A stretch of 64,000 bases of DNA from Nocardioides sp. SYSU D00065. GTDB taxonomy: Bacteria; Actinomycetota; Actinomycetes; Propionibacteriales; Nocardioidaceae. Position 1 is the stretch's first letter; each line of letters begins with the position of its first letter. The DNA lies in assembly GCF_017916425.1 (NCBI RefSeq), contig NZ_JAFMSX010000001.1:1648437-1712436 (forward strand). The letters are read 5' to 3'. The position numbers and the translations under genes are program-made. A model generated the notes under the pieces. It saw only the letters and a list, made by a program, of their open reading frames with translations, was not told where the DNA came from and did no database searches. Below, one piece after another: positions 9,587 to 19,601 of this stretch.

Positions 9587-9664
9587 GCCTCGATCCAACC
9601 ACCGAGCGTCCGGCCGGCGCTCCACCCTTCGGGCAGGGTCGCCGAGCGGCCGCCGACGGCGGGC

Positions 9665-10726
9665 TCAGCCGGCCGCGAGCAGCTCGCGCACCCGGGGGAC
9701 GACTTCCTCGCCGTAGAGCCGGATCGACTCCATCCGCTGCTCGTGGGGCAGGGCGCCGACCGAGTACTTCAGCTGGAACCGGGAGAGCCCGAGCGTGCGC
9801 GCCGCCCACGCGATCTTCTGCGCCACGGTCTCGAGCGACCCGACGAACAGCGCGCCCTGCGGGGCGGCGGCCTGCTCGAAGGCGATCCGGCTGTAGGGGC
9901 CCCAGCCGCGCTCGCGGCCGATGCGGGTCACCACCTCGGCCTGGTGGGGGTAGAGCTGCTCGCGCGCCTCCTCGTCGGTGGCGGCGACGTGGCCGGGCGA
10001 GTGCATGCCGATCGGCAGCTCGGGGAGGCCGAGCTGGCCCAGCGCGTCGCGGTACAGGTCGGCGAGGGGGGCGAAGGCTGCCGGCGACCCGCCGATGACG
10101 GCGAGCATCAACGGCATGCCGTAGCGAGCCGCTCGTACGACGGACTGCGGGGTGCCGCCGACGCCGATCCACGCGGGCAGCTTCCCCGCGGCGGTCGTCG
10201 GGTAGACCGGCTGGTCGACCAGCGGCGTGCGGAAGGTGCCCTCCCAGGTCACCGGCTGCTCGTGCTGCAGCGCGGCGAACAGGTCGAGCTTCTCGTCGAA
10301 GAGCCGGTCGTAGTCGCCGAGGTCGAGGCCGAAGAGGCCGAACGACTCCACGAAGGAGCCCCGACCGAGCTGCACCTCCGCGCGCCCGCCGGACACCGCG
10401 TCCAGCGTGGCGAAGCGCTCGTAGACCCGGATCGGGTCGTCGGAGGACAGCACCGTGACGCCGGTGCCGAGCCGGATCCGCTCGGTCCGCCCGGCGATCG
10501 CGGCCAGCACCACATCGGGTGCGGTGATCGCGTAGTCGGCGCGGTGGTGCTCGCCCAGGCCGATGTAGTCGATGCCGACCCGGTCGGCCAGGACCGCCTC
10601 CGCGACGACCTCGCGCAGCGTCTCGGCGTGGTTGTCCGGGGCCCCGTCGAGCGGCACGTCGCCGAAGGTGTCGAGGCCTAGCGAGATGTGCTCGCGGGTG
10701 CCGAGCACGGTGTGGTCGTCAGTCAT
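9665..10726 (-). CDS. LLM-class (luciferase-like) flavin-dependent oxidoreductase
   Basis: A 353-residue bacterial-luciferase-fold protein. Family marks are GLGEHHRADYAITAPDVVLAA (about residues 50-70), the RIRLGTGVTVLSSDDPIRVYE barrel segment, GRAEVQLGRGS, and KLPAWIGVGGTPQSVVRAA, which is typical of the F420/FMN monooxygenase superfamily. The substrate is unknown. ATG at 10726 has an excellent GGAGG site nine bases upstream and lies about 27 bp below a GGAAT-N18-GTT motif, so expression may follow thiol-oxidative stress. The longer open frame upstream includes a dispersed repeat and part of the helicase gene and is not coding. Confidence 0.9.
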   Translation of the reverse strand: MTDDHTVLGTREHISLGLDTFGDVPLDGAPDNHAETLREVVAEAVLADRVGIDYIGLGEHHRADYAITAPDVVLAAIAGRTERIRLGTGVTVLSSDDPIRVYERFATLDAVSGGRAEVQLGRGSFVESFGLFGLDLGDYDRLFDEKLDLFAALQHEQPVTWEGTFRTPLVDQPVYPTTAAGKLPAWIGVGGTPQSVVRAARYGMPLMLAVIGGSPAAFAPLADLYRDALGQLGLPELPIGMHSPGHVAATDEEAREQLYPHQAEVVTRIGRERGWGPYSRIAFEQAAAPQGALFVGSLETVAQKIAWAARTLGLSRFQLKYSVGALPHEQRMESIRLYGEEVVPRVRELLAAG

Positions 10727-10752
10727 GGCGCTCCTCCATTGGTTGAAGGGTG

Positions 10753-10778
10753 AACCATCTGGCCGTGGCGCGCATTCC
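10753..10778 (-). promoter_or_regulatory. ECF sigma-R/SigH-type promoter for the LLM oxidoreductase
   Basis: Read on the minus strand, GGAAT (10778-10774) is followed after exactly 18 bases by GTT (10755-10753), the consensus of actinobacterial SigR/SigH promoters. It is correctly oriented and 27 bp upstream of the start codon, leaving room for a short leader with the GGAGG site. Sigma-factor assignment is inferred from the motif. Confidence 0.65.
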
Positions 10779-10780
10779 GA

Positions 10781-10868
10781 GTGATCCCCGGACGTCAGGC
10801 TCTTCCGTACGTTGTCAGGCTTTGCAAGGGCCGACAAGCTGAGGGATCCCCGGCCGGCCGGGGATCCC
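10781..10868. repeat. Dispersed three-hairpin repeat, copy A
   Basis: A core inverted repeat of the form GTTGTC(A/G)GGC...GCC(T/C)GACAAC is followed by the perfect palindrome of GATCCCCGGCC with GGCCGGGGATC. Related copies lie at 23511 and 38720. This copy sits between the helicase stop codon and the LLM oxidoreductase promoter, and its left outer palindrome has decayed. Confidence 0.8.
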
Positions 10869-10886
10869 ACACGGGGCCGAACTCGC

Positions 10887-12374
10887 TCAGCGGCCGCGGC
10901 TGAAGGAGGAGGCGCTGTGCGCGCGACCGCCCTGGGACTGACCGGACGAGGCGGACTGGCCGCCACCGGAGCGACGACGACCTGCGCCGCCGCCCTGACC
11001 GCCCTGACCGCCCTGACCGCCGCCGGAGCGGCGACGCTGGCCGCCGCCGGTGGAGCTGGGGGTCTCGCTGGTGTAGCTGGTCGGGTTGCCCCGACGCGAC
11101 TGGCCGTTGGTCTGGCCGGAGCGGCGAGCACGCTTGCGCTGGGCGTTGGCGCCCGTGGAGCGGCCACCGCCACCCGACGCCGGCGCCTCGACGACGAGAC
11201 CGCCGGGCACAAGGGTCCGCTCACCCGGAGCCAGCTGCGCCAGCACGGGGTGGCCGGGGCCGTCGACCTTGGTGGTGACCGGCTTGATGCCCGCCTGGCG
11301 GGTCAGGTCGCGCACGTCGCGCTGCTGCTCGTCGGTCATGAGGGTGACGACGGTGCCCTCGTTGCCGGCGCGCGCCGTACGTCCGGAGCGGTGCAGGTAG
11401 GCCTTGTGCTCGACCGGCGGATCGGCGTGCACGACGAGCGCCACGTCGTCGACGTGGATGCCGCGCGCGGCGATGTCGGTGGCGACGAGGGTCGTCGCGG
11501 TGCCGGCGTGGAACGCCTCCATGTTGCGGGTCCGCGCGTTCTGCGACAGGTTCCCGTGCAGCTCGACGCTCGGCACGCCGGACTTGTTGAGCTGGCGGGC
11601 CAGCGCCTTGGCGCCGTACTTGGTGCGCGTGAAGACGACCGTGCGGCCCGGGGCGCTGGTGAGGTCGACCAGCACCGGCACCCGCTGCTCGCGCGTCAGG
11701 TGCAGCACGTGGTGGTGCATCGTGGCCACCGGCGACTGCGCCGAGTCGGCCTCGTGGGTCACCGGGTTGGTCAGGAACCGCTTGACCAGGACGTCGATCG
11801 CCTTGTCGAGCGTGGCCGAGAACAGCAGTCGCTGGCCGCTGCGCGGGGTCTTGTCCATGATCCGGCGGACACCGGGCAGGAAGCCCAGGTCGGCCATGTG
11901 GTCGGCCTCGTCGAGGATGGTGATCTCGACGGCCGAGAGGTCGGCGAAGCCCTGGCCCATGAGGTCCTCCAGCCGCCCGGGGCAGGCGATGACGACGTCG
12001 ACGCCCTTCTTGAGCGCGGTGACCTGCGGGTTCTGGCCCACGCCGCCGTAGACGACGACGGTCGAGAGGCCGGCGGTCTTGGCCAGCGGCGCGAGCGCGG
12101 CGTGGATCTGGCCGACGAGCTCACGCGTCGGGGCGAGGATGAGCGCGCGCGGCTTGCGCGGCATGGCCGGCAGCTTGCTGGCGTCGAGGCGGGCGACCAG
12201 CGGGAGCAGGAAGCCGTACGTCTTGCCCGAGCCGGTGCGGCCACGACCGAGCACGTCGCGCCCGGCGAGGCTGTCGGGCAGCGTCGCGGCCTGGATGGGA
12301 GTGGGAGTGGTGATGCCCTGCTGCTCGAGGATCTGCACGAGCGAGGACGGCACGCCGAGGTCGGCGAAGGTCAT
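10887..12374 (-). CDS. DEAD-box ATP-dependent RNA helicase, RhlE type
   Basis: A 495-residue helicase. The Q-motif region is TFADLGVP...TPTPIQ, Walker A is the variant GRTGSGKT, and motifs Ia (APTRELVGQ), II (LDEADHMADLGF), III (FSATLD) and VI (YLHRSGRTARAG) follow in order. The last 95 or so residues are a basic, Gly/Gln/Ser/Arg-rich low-complexity tail (GGQGGQGGQGG and similar), typical of an RNA-binding extension. The enzyme should unwind RNA duplexes in ribosome assembly or mRNA turnover. ATG at 12374 begins the conserved MTFADLGV; the 31 codons upstream are leader. An ECF-type promoter motif lies about 150 bp upstream. Confidence 0.93.
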   Translation of the reverse strand: MTFADLGVPSSLVQILEQQGITTPTPIQAATLPDSLAGRDVLGRGRTGSGKTYGFLLPLVARLDASKLPAMPRKPRALILAPTRELVGQIHAALAPLAKTAGLSTVVVYGGVGQNPQVTALKKGVDVVIACPGRLEDLMGQGFADLSAVEITILDEADHMADLGFLPGVRRIMDKTPRSGQRLLFSATLDKAIDVLVKRFLTNPVTHEADSAQSPVATMHHHVLHLTREQRVPVLVDLTSAPGRTVVFTRTKYGAKALARQLNKSGVPSVELHGNLSQNARTRNMEAFHAGTATTLVATDIAARGIHVDDVALVVHADPPVEHKAYLHRSGRTARAGNEGTVVTLMTDEQQRDVRDLTRQAGIKPVTTKVDGPGHPVLAQLAPGERTLVPGGLVVEAPASGGGGRSTGANAQRKRARRSGQTNGQSRRGNPTSYTSETPSSTGGGQRRRSGGGQGGQGGQGGGAGRRRSGGGQSASSGQSQGGRAHSASSFSRGR

Positions 12375-12526
12375 GTGAGTTGCTTTCGGTTGGCGTCTCG
12401 CCACCGTGAGCCGCTGCGCTTGGGACGTGTGCGGCGTACGTGCCTCAGAGTGAGGGAGGTGTCGCACCGAGCGTGTCGGGCGACGACCTGCGCCCGGGGC
12501 AAGACCGACCGGGCGTCTGTGGTGAC
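12375..12526 (-). other. Predicted long 5' leader of the RhlE-type helicase mRNA
   Basis: About 145 bases separate the promoter motif at 12527-12552 from the helicase start codon. No gene is visible in this stretch and only a weak purine run (GAAAG) precedes the start codon. Long structured leaders are common on RNA-helicase and cold-shock mRNAs, but no specific element is recognised here. Confidence 0.4.
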
Positions 12527-12552
12527 AACGCTAGTGGGGCCGGTGGTGTTCC
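12527..12552 (-). promoter_or_regulatory. ECF sigma (SigH/SigE-like) promoter for the RhlE-type helicase
   Basis: On the minus strand GGAAC (12552-12548) is followed after 18 bases by GTT (12529-12527), matching the GGAA(C/T)-N18-GTT pattern of SigH/SigR/SigE-type promoters. It lies in the intergenic space after lacI and points at the helicase. Assignment is by motif only. Confidence 0.5.
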
Positions 12553-12591
12553 CGTGAATCCTCGACCACCGGGCGCGGACCCGGACCGCGT

Positions 12592-13635
12592 TCAGGCGCT
12601 GTCGCGACGCACCAGGGTCGGCGGGATGATCAGCCGGACCGGGTGGCTGCCGTCGACCCCGTCGACGCGCTCGAGCAGCAGCCGCGTCGCGCGCTCCGCC
12701 ATCACCTCGACGGGCTGGCGGACCGTGGTCAGGGGCGGCGTCGTGCGCTCGGCCACGCCGAGGTCGTCGTAGCCGACGACGGCGATGTCCTCGGGCACCC
12801 GACGCCCCAGCTCGGCCAGCACCCGCAGCGCCCCCACGGCCATCAGGTCGGAGGCGACGACGAGGCCGTCGAGGTCGGGGTGGCGCTCCAGCAGGGCCCG
12901 GGCGGCGCGCACGCCGCTCTCCTCGGTGAAGTCGCCGTGCTCGACCGCGTCGGTGGGCAGGCCCGCGGTCCCCATCGCCTCGCGCCAGCCCGCCAGCCGG
13001 TCGGCCGCGGCCGTCATGTCCGCGGGCCCGGCGATGGTGCCGATGCGGGCGCACCCCCGGGCCAGCAGGACCTCGGTCGCCTCGCGCTCGCCCGCGGTGT
13101 TGTCCACGTCGACGTAGGCCACCCGGTCGCCGCCGGTCCACGGCCGCCCGCCGAAGACGCACGGCAGCCCGATGTCGGCCAGCTGCTCGGCCAGCCGGTC
13201 GTCGCGGTGGTGGGACACCACGAGCGCCCCGTCGACGTGGCGGGCGGTGAGGTAGCGCAGGGTGCGGGCGGTGGAGGCCCCCGGCCGCGCCAGCAGCAGC
13301 ACCAGCTGGAGGTCGCGCTCCCCCAGCACCCGGGTGACCCCGCGCAGGGTGCCGGCGAAGAACGGGTCGGAGAACACACGGTCGTCGGGCTCCGGGACGA
13401 CGACGGCGATCGAGTCCGTACGCCGCGTCACCAGGCTGCGGGCGGCCGGGTTGGGGACGTAGCCGAGCGTGCGCACCGCCGTGTCGACCGCCGACTGCGC
13501 GCGGGCACTGACGCGCTGGCCCCCGTTGATCGCCCGCGACGCCGTCGCGCGGGACACCCCGGCGACGCGCGCCACCTCGTCGAGGGTCGGCGAGCCCGTG
13601 CCGGCCGGGGTCCGCGAGGTGCTCACGCGCGCCAC
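12592..13635 (-). CDS. LacI-family transcriptional regulator of the beta-glucoside locus
   Basis: A 347-residue repressor. The N-terminal LacI helix-turn-helix is TLDEVARVAGVSRATASRAING (about residues 17-38), with the hinge helix at NPAARSLVTRRT, followed by a periplasmic-binding-protein-like sensor domain (VDGALVVSHHRD; GLVVASDLMAVGALRVL; VVGYDDLGVAERTTPPLTTVRQP). It begins two bases after the GH1 stop and so is last in the binding protein-permease-permease-glucosidase operon. The two 16-base operators in the divergent promoter region contain the GAGCGCTT(C) core expected of CebR-like LacI proteins, so autoregulated control by a beta-glucoside is likely. The start is GTG at 13635; a GTG three codons later is possible. 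Confidence 0.92.
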   Translation of the reverse strand: MARVSTSRTPAGTGSPTLDEVARVAGVSRATASRAINGGQRVSARAQSAVDTAVRTLGYVPNPAARSLVTRRTDSIAVVVPEPDDRVFSDPFFAGTLRGVTRVLGERDLQLVLLLARPGASTARTLRYLTARHVDGALVVSHHRDDRLAEQLADIGLPCVFGGRPWTGGDRVAYVDVDNTAGEREATEVLLARGCARIGTIAGPADMTAAADRLAGWREAMGTAGLPTDAVEHGDFTEESGVRAARALLERHPDLDGLVVASDLMAVGALRVLAELGRRVPEDIAVVGYDDLGVAERTTPPLTTVRQPVEVMAERATRLLLERVDGVDGSHPVRLIIPPTLVRRDSA

Positions 13636-13636
13636 G

Positions 13637-15120
<1,484 letters not shown>

Positions 15121-15124
<4 letters not shown>

Positions 15125-15939
15125 CCCTTGACTGCTCCTTGCATGATGCCGGCGACCATCTGGCGGCCGGTGAGGACGAAGAGGACCAGCAGCGGGACCA
15201 CGGAGAGGGTGGCGCCGGCGAGCACGAGGCTGTAGTCGACGTAGTAGCCGCTCTGCAGCTGCTGGAGTGCGATCTGGATCGTGGGGTTGCTGGCCGGCAG
15301 CACGATCAGCGGCCAGAAGAAGTCGGTCCACGTGGCCATGAAGGTGAACAGCCACAGGATCCCCGCGGCGGGCCGGGCGGCGGGCACGGCGACGTTCCAG
15401 AAGGTGCGGAACAGCGAGCATCCGTCCACCCGCGCCGCCTCGACGAGCTCGTCGGGCACGGCGTCGACGAGGTACTGCCGCATGAAGAACACCCCGAACG
15501 CGGTCACCATGCCGGGCACGATGAGAGCCCACATCGAGCCCACCCAGCCGAGCTTGGCCATCACGATGAACAGCGGGATCACGCCGAGCTGGGTCGGCAC
15601 CGCGAGCGTCGCGACCACGAACACGAGCAGCGGGGTGCGGCCCTTGAACGCGAGCTTGGCGAAGGCGAAGCCGGCCAGCGTGGAGAAGAACACCACCGAG
15701 GTGGCGACCGTGCCCGAGACCAGCAGACTGTTGCCCAGGGCCTTCCAGAACGGCACCGCGTCGATCGCGCGCTGGGCGTTGTCCCAGAAGTGTCCGCCGG
15801 GCAGGAGCGGCGGGACCCGCTTGGTGAGCACCTCACGGCTGTGCGAGCCGACCAGGAAGGACCAGTACAGCGGCGCGCACGAGCCCAGCACGAACGCGGT
15901 GAGCAGGCCGTAGACGAGGAATCCGGGACGCCGGTTCAT
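15121..15939 (-). CDS. Sugar ABC transporter permease (MalG/CebG type)
   Basis: A 272-residue inner-membrane permease of the carbohydrate (CUT1) class, with six predicted transmembrane segments. The conserved cytoplasmic EAA loop is [28 protein letters not shown] (about residues 165-192), which docks to the importer ATPase. ATG at 15939 overlaps the stop of the partner permease (ATGA), and its own stop overlaps the glucosidase start. It works as the second half of the heterodimeric channel for the sugar bound by the lipoprotein at 16956-18242. Confidence 0.93.
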
Positions 15940-16946
15940 CCGTCCACCCCCCGCAGCGCGCCGGCTCGCCGGCTGATGAGCAGGTTGACCACCGCGAACA
16001 CCACGATGATGAGGAACAGCAGCCACGCCACCGCCGACGCCATGCCGAGGTCGCGCACCCGCCAGCCGAGCTCCCAGAGGTACATCGTGAGGGTCTGGTA
16101 CTGCCGGTCGGAGCCGCCGAGGCCGGCGGTGTCGAAGAGCCGCGGCTCGGCGAAGATCTGCAGTCCGCCGATCGTGGAGGTGATGACCACGAAGAGCACG
16201 GTGGGGCGGATCATCGGGACGGTCATCGACACGAACTGGCGGATCCGGCCGGCCCCGTCGAGCGCTGCCGACTCGTAGACGTCACGCGGCACCGCCTGCA
16301 TCGCGGCCAGGAAGATCAGCGCGTTGTAGCCGGTCCAGCGCCAGTTGACCATCGACGCGATGGCGACGTGGCTGGCGAGCGTGTCGACGTGCCAGCGGAT
16401 CGGCTCGAGGCCGATCCCCTGCAGCACCTCGTTGACCAGGCCGTAGCGGTCGCCGAAGACGTTGCCGAAGATCAGCGCCACCGCCGCGGGTGCCACGACG
16501 AAGGGCAGCAGGACGCTCATCCGCCACAGGTTGCGCGCCCGCAGCTGCGTGTCGAGCAGGCCAGCCAGCACCAGCGCGATGACCACCTGCGGCACCGACG
16601 ACAGCACGAAGATGCTGACGGTGTTGCGCAGGGCGTTCCAGAAGTAGCGGTCCTCCAGCACGCGCCGGTAGTTGTCGAGGCCGGCGAAGTCGCCCTGCCC
16701 CGACAGCAGCCCCCACTGGTGGACCGACACGAACGCCGTGTAGGCGAGCGGGAACATGCCCACCAGCAGGAACAGCAGGAAGAACGGGGAGACGAACACG
16801 TAGGGCGTGACCCTGGTGTCGAGCCGGGAGAGCCGGCGCCGCCACGCGGAGCGGCGTACGTCGGCGCTGTCGGGCCGTGCCCGGGTCGGGGACGCCGGGC
16901 CACCGGCGCCCCCGACCTGCTTCACGGCAGTTGAACCCACACCCAT
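15936..16946 (-). CDS. Sugar ABC transporter permease (MalF/CebF type)
   Basis: A 336-residue permease. After a long charged cytoplasmic N-terminus the first membrane segment is YVFVSPFFLLFLLVGMFPLAY; five more follow. The EAA loop is VYESAALDGAGRIRQFVSMTVPMIRP, as in CUT1 MalF-like subunits. It starts nine bases after the binding-protein gene and overlaps the next permease by four bases, so all are one operon. The N-terminal extension (about 45 residues, rich in Gly, Ala and Arg) is longer than usual, so the true start could be further in. Confidence 0.92.
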   Translation of the reverse strand: MGVGSTAVKQVGGAGGPASPTRARPDSADVRRSAWRRRLSRLDTRVTPYVFVSPFFLLFLLVGMFPLAYTAFVSVHQWGLLSGQGDFAGLDNYRRVLEDRYFWNALRNTVSIFVLSSVPQVVIALVLAGLLDTQLRARNLWRMSVLLPFVVAPAAVALIFGNVFGDRYGLVNEVLQGIGLEPIRWHVDTLASHVAIASMVNWRWTGYNALIFLAAMQAVPRDVYESAALDGAGRIRQFVSMTVPMIRPTVLFVVITSTIGGLQIFAEPRLFDTAGLGGSDRQYQTLTMYLWELGWRVRDLGMASAVAWLLFLIIVVFAVVNLLISRRAGALRGVDG

Positions 16947-16955
16947 CGCGAAGAA

Positions 16956-18242
16956 TCAGCCCAGCCGCTCGACGTCGGCCAGGAACGACTGCCAGGCGTC
17001 CTCGGGGGACTCCTTGCCCTCGTCGACGCGCTGGATCGCCTGCTGGAACGCCGTGTTGATGTCGGCGTACTTGGGACCCTTGTGCGGGATGAACTCGATG
17101 GCCTCCGCGCGGTCGGCGAGGATCTGCCCGGTCGGGGCGTCGTTGAAGAACGGGCTGGTGTGGTCGAGCAGTCCCGGGTCCTCCAGGGCCTCGACCTGGC
17201 TCGGGAAGGTGAACTTGGCGTCGAACGCCTTGAGCTGCTGCTCAGGGGCGGTCAGCCACTTGGCGAGCTCCTTGGCCTCCTCGACGTGGTCGCCCTGGGT
17301 GGGCACCGTCAGGTAGGAGCCGCCCCACAGGCCGGCCCCGCCCGGGAAGACGTTAGCGATGTCCCAGCCCTCGACGCCCTCGGCGTTGCCCTCGATGACG
17401 CCGAGCATCCAGCCGGGGCACGCCATGGTGGCGAAGCCGTCGTTCTGGAACGACGCGGTCCAGTCCTCGGCCCACTGCACGAGCTGGGTCGACAGGCCCT
17501 CCTCCGACAGCGCCGTGACGGTGTCGAAGACCTCCTTGACCTGCGGGTTCTCCGCGGCGATGACGTTGTTGTCCTCGTCCTCGAAGGAGTACTCCGTCTG
17601 GTTGATCATCGCCTGGGCGGTCGCGCCGGAGCTGTCGTACCAGGCGACGTCGGGCACCTTCTTCACGAACTGGCGACCCGCCTCGAAGTAGTCGTCCCAG
17701 GTGGTGAACATCTTGGCCACCTCCTCGCGGTCGGTCGGCATGCCGGCCTTCTCGAGCAGGTCGGCGCGGTAGCAGATGCCCTCGGGGCCGATGTCGGTGC
17801 CGTAGCCGATGAGCCGGCCGTCGTCGGTGGTGGCCGCCTCGGTCTTCCAGTCCAGCCAGCGTCCCTCCACCTCCGGGTCGGAGAGGTCCTCGAAGGCGTC
17901 GGCCTGCTCCATCAGCGCCGCCCACCAGTCGACCTCGACCGCCTCGATGTCCGACAGGCCCGAGCCCGCGGCCAGCTTGGTGTAGAGGTTGTCCTGGTGC
18001 TCGTTGGCCGTGCCGGCCTTCTTCTGCTCGACGACGACCTCGTCCTGCATCGCGTTGTACTCCTCGATGAGCTCCTCGTAGCCGAACTCGTTGAAGGTCG
18101 CGACGGTGAGCTTGATCTTGCCGTCCGCGGTCGTGCCCTCGTCGTCGCTGCCGCCGCACGCGGCCGCCGTCGTCGCGAGGGTGAGCGCCAGCAACGCGCT
18201 CGTGGCGAGTCGCACTCGCCGGCTCTTCGATGTCTGCACCAC
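16956..18242 (-). CDS. Sugar-binding lipoprotein of an ABC importer
   Basis: A 428-residue extracellular solute-binding protein (family 1). The signal peptide is basic (KSRRVRLATS) then hydrophobic, ending in the lipobox region TTAAACGG with the acylated cysteine at about residue 29. The mature part begins with an acidic linker and has the family features TVATFNEFGYEELIEEYN, GSGLSDIEAVEVDWW and a C-terminal NTAFQQAIQRVDEGKESPEDAWQSF-like helix. It captures the sugar outside the membrane and hands it to the two permeases. It is the first gene of the operon, just below the LacI operators. Cellobiose or another beta-glucoside is the likely ligand, inferred from the glucosidase. Confidence 0.93.
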   Translation of the reverse strand: MVQTSKSRRVRLATSALLALTLATTAAACGGSDDEGTTADGKIKLTVATFNEFGYEELIEEYNAMQDEVVVEQKKAGTANEHQDNLYTKLAAGSGLSDIEAVEVDWWAALMEQADAFEDLSDPEVEGRWLDWKTEAATTDDGRLIGYGTDIGPEGICYRADLLEKAGMPTDREEVAKMFTTWDDYFEAGRQFVKKVPDVAWYDSSGATAQAMINQTEYSFEDEDNNVIAAENPQVKEVFDTVTALSEEGLSTQLVQWAEDWTASFQNDGFATMACPGWMLGVIEGNAEGVEGWDIANVFPGGAGLWGGSYLTVPTQGDHVEEAKELAKWLTAPEQQLKAFDAKFTFPSQVEALEDPGLLDHTSPFFNDAPTGQILADRAEAIEFIPHKGPKYADINTAFQQAIQRVDEGKESPEDAWQSFLADVERLG

Positions 18243-18307
18243 TGCACTCCTGCCGTGCGAAGGCCGGACGGGTTGCCCGGCTCGGGGTGGACGTCAGCAC
18301 CGATGCG

Positions 18308-18323
18308 TGAGAGCGCTTCCACT
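18308..18323. promoter_or_regulatory. LacI-type operator 1 (binding-protein side)
   Basis: The 16-base sequence TGAGAGCGCTTCCACT, 65 bp upstream of the binding-protein start, is repeated exactly at 18396. The central GCGC with flanking A/T is characteristic of LacI-family sites and close to the CebR box. The co-transcribed LacI protein is the expected ligand-responsive repressor. Confidence 0.8.
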
Positions 18324-18395
18324 TACGTCCGCGGTTCACCATGACAGGCGTCACATTCGAGTGTCAATGGAGCGCGCACAAGTCCACCATTTGAA

Positions 18396-18411
18396 TGAGA
18401 GCGCTTCCACT
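18396..18411. promoter_or_regulatory. LacI-type operator 2 (ATPase side)
   Basis: A second exact copy of the 16-base operator, in the same orientation and 88 bp from the first (start to start), about 95 bp upstream of the divergent ATPase gene. Two sites on one divergent region allow joint control of both transcripts and possibly looping. Confidence 0.8.
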
Positions 18412-18506
18412 AGACGGCACGCCTGCCGCTGCGTACGGTGAGCAGCGACGTCCTGGGCGGCCACCGCCCGGGCGTCACACCACCACTTCGCGAGGGGAAC
18501 CACACG

Positions 18507-19595
18507 ATGGCATCAGTGAGCTTCGTCGGCGCCGGGCGCCACTACCCGGGTGCGGACCGCGCGGCGGTCGAGGCGCTCGACCTGGAGATCGAGGACGGCG
18601 AGTTCATGGTGCTCGTCGGACCGTCCGGCTGCGGCAAGTCGACGTCGCTGCGGATGCTGGCGGGCCTGGAGGAGTGCGACGCGGGGTCGATCCGCATCGG
18701 CGAGCGGGACGTCACCCGCGAGGTGCCCAAGGACCGCGACATCGCGATGGTGTTCCAGAACTACGCTCTCTACCCGCACATGACCGTGGGCGACAACATG
18801 GGCTTCGCGCTCAAGATCGCCGGCGTCGGCAAGGCCGAGCGCGCCGAGCGGGTGCAGGAGGCCGCCCGGCTGCTCGACCTCACCGACTACCTCCACCGCA
18901 AGCCCAAGGCCCTGTCCGGAGGCCAGCGTCAGCGGGTGGCCATGGGCCGTGCCATCGTGCGGCGGCCGGAGGTCTTCTTGATGGACGAGCCGCTGTCCAA
19001 CCTCGACGCCAAGCTCCGTGTGTCCACCCGCACCCAGATCGCCGCGCTGCAGCAGCGGCTCGGCGTCACGACCGTGTACGTCACCCACGACCAGGTCGAG
19101 GCGATGACCATGGGCGACCGGGTGGCCGTGCTCAAGGACGGGGTGCTGCAGCAGGTCGACACCCCGCTCGGTCTCTACGACCGCCCCGCGAACCTGTTCG
19201 TGGCCGGGTTCATCGGCTCCCCGGCGATGAACCTGCTGCCTGCGGTCGTGGCGGACGGCGTCGCCGTCGTCGCCGGGCACCGCGTGCCGCTGGAGCGGGG
19301 CGTCGCCACGCGGGCCGGCCGTGCCGTCACCCTCGGCGTACGCCCGCACGCGTGGCGCCTCGCGGAGGCCGGCGAGGGCATCCGCGGCACCCTGCGGGTG
19401 GTCGAGGAGCTCGGCTCCGACAGCTTCGTCTACGTCACGCCCAGCGATCCCGCCCTCGCCGAGGAGGTCGCCCAGTGCGTCGTGCGGGTCGACGGTCGCC
19501 GGCGGCTGGAGAAGGGCGAGCAGGTCGGCCTGGTCGTCGAACCGAGCGAGGTGCACGTCTTCGACACCGCCTCGGGCGAGCGGCTCAGCGCCTGA
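18507..19595 (+). CDS. Importer ATPase, MsmK/MsiK/UgpC type
   Basis: A 362-residue ATPase of the CUT1 class. Walker A is GPSGCGKST, the signature is LSGGQRQRV, Walker B is VFLMDEPLSNLDAKLR and the switch histidine is in YVTHDQVEAM. The C-terminal third is the regulatory TOBE/MalK-like domain (VAGFIGSPAMNLLPAVV onwards). ATG at 18507 has GAGGGG nine bases upstream; the 23 codons before it are leader containing no family sequence. It is divergent from the importer operon and shares its LacI operators, so unlike the global MsiK of Streptomyces it may be dedicated to this system, or serve others too. Confidence 0.94.
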   Translation: MASVSFVGAGRHYPGADRAAVEALDLEIEDGEFMVLVGPSGCGKSTSLRMLAGLEECDAGSIRIGERDVTREVPKDRDIAMVFQNYALYPHMTVGDNMGFALKIAGVGKAERAERVQEAARLLDLTDYLHRKPKALSGGQRQRVAMGRAIVRRPEVFLMDEPLSNLDAKLRVSTRTQIAALQQRLGVTTVYVTHDQVEAMTMGDRVAVLKDGVLQQVDTPLGLYDRPANLFVAGFIGSPAMNLLPAVVADGVAVVAGHRVPLERGVATRAGRAVTLGVRPHAWRLAEAGEGIRGTLRVVEELGSDSFVYVTPSDPALAEEVAQCVVRVDGRRRLEKGEQVGLVVEPSEVHVFDTASGERLSA

Positions 19596-19601
19596 GCGCG
19601 G

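Noticed and set aside
10727..11224. N-terminal extension of the LLM oxidoreductase
   Set aside because: The extra codons cover an ECF promoter, a dispersed repeat and the helicase 3' end in the wrong frame, and a strong ribosome-binding site sits at 10726.
18263..18506. Small gene in the divergent sugar-locus promoter region
   Set aside because: The only open frames run through the two operators and lack ribosome-binding sites; the space is explained as regulatory DNA.
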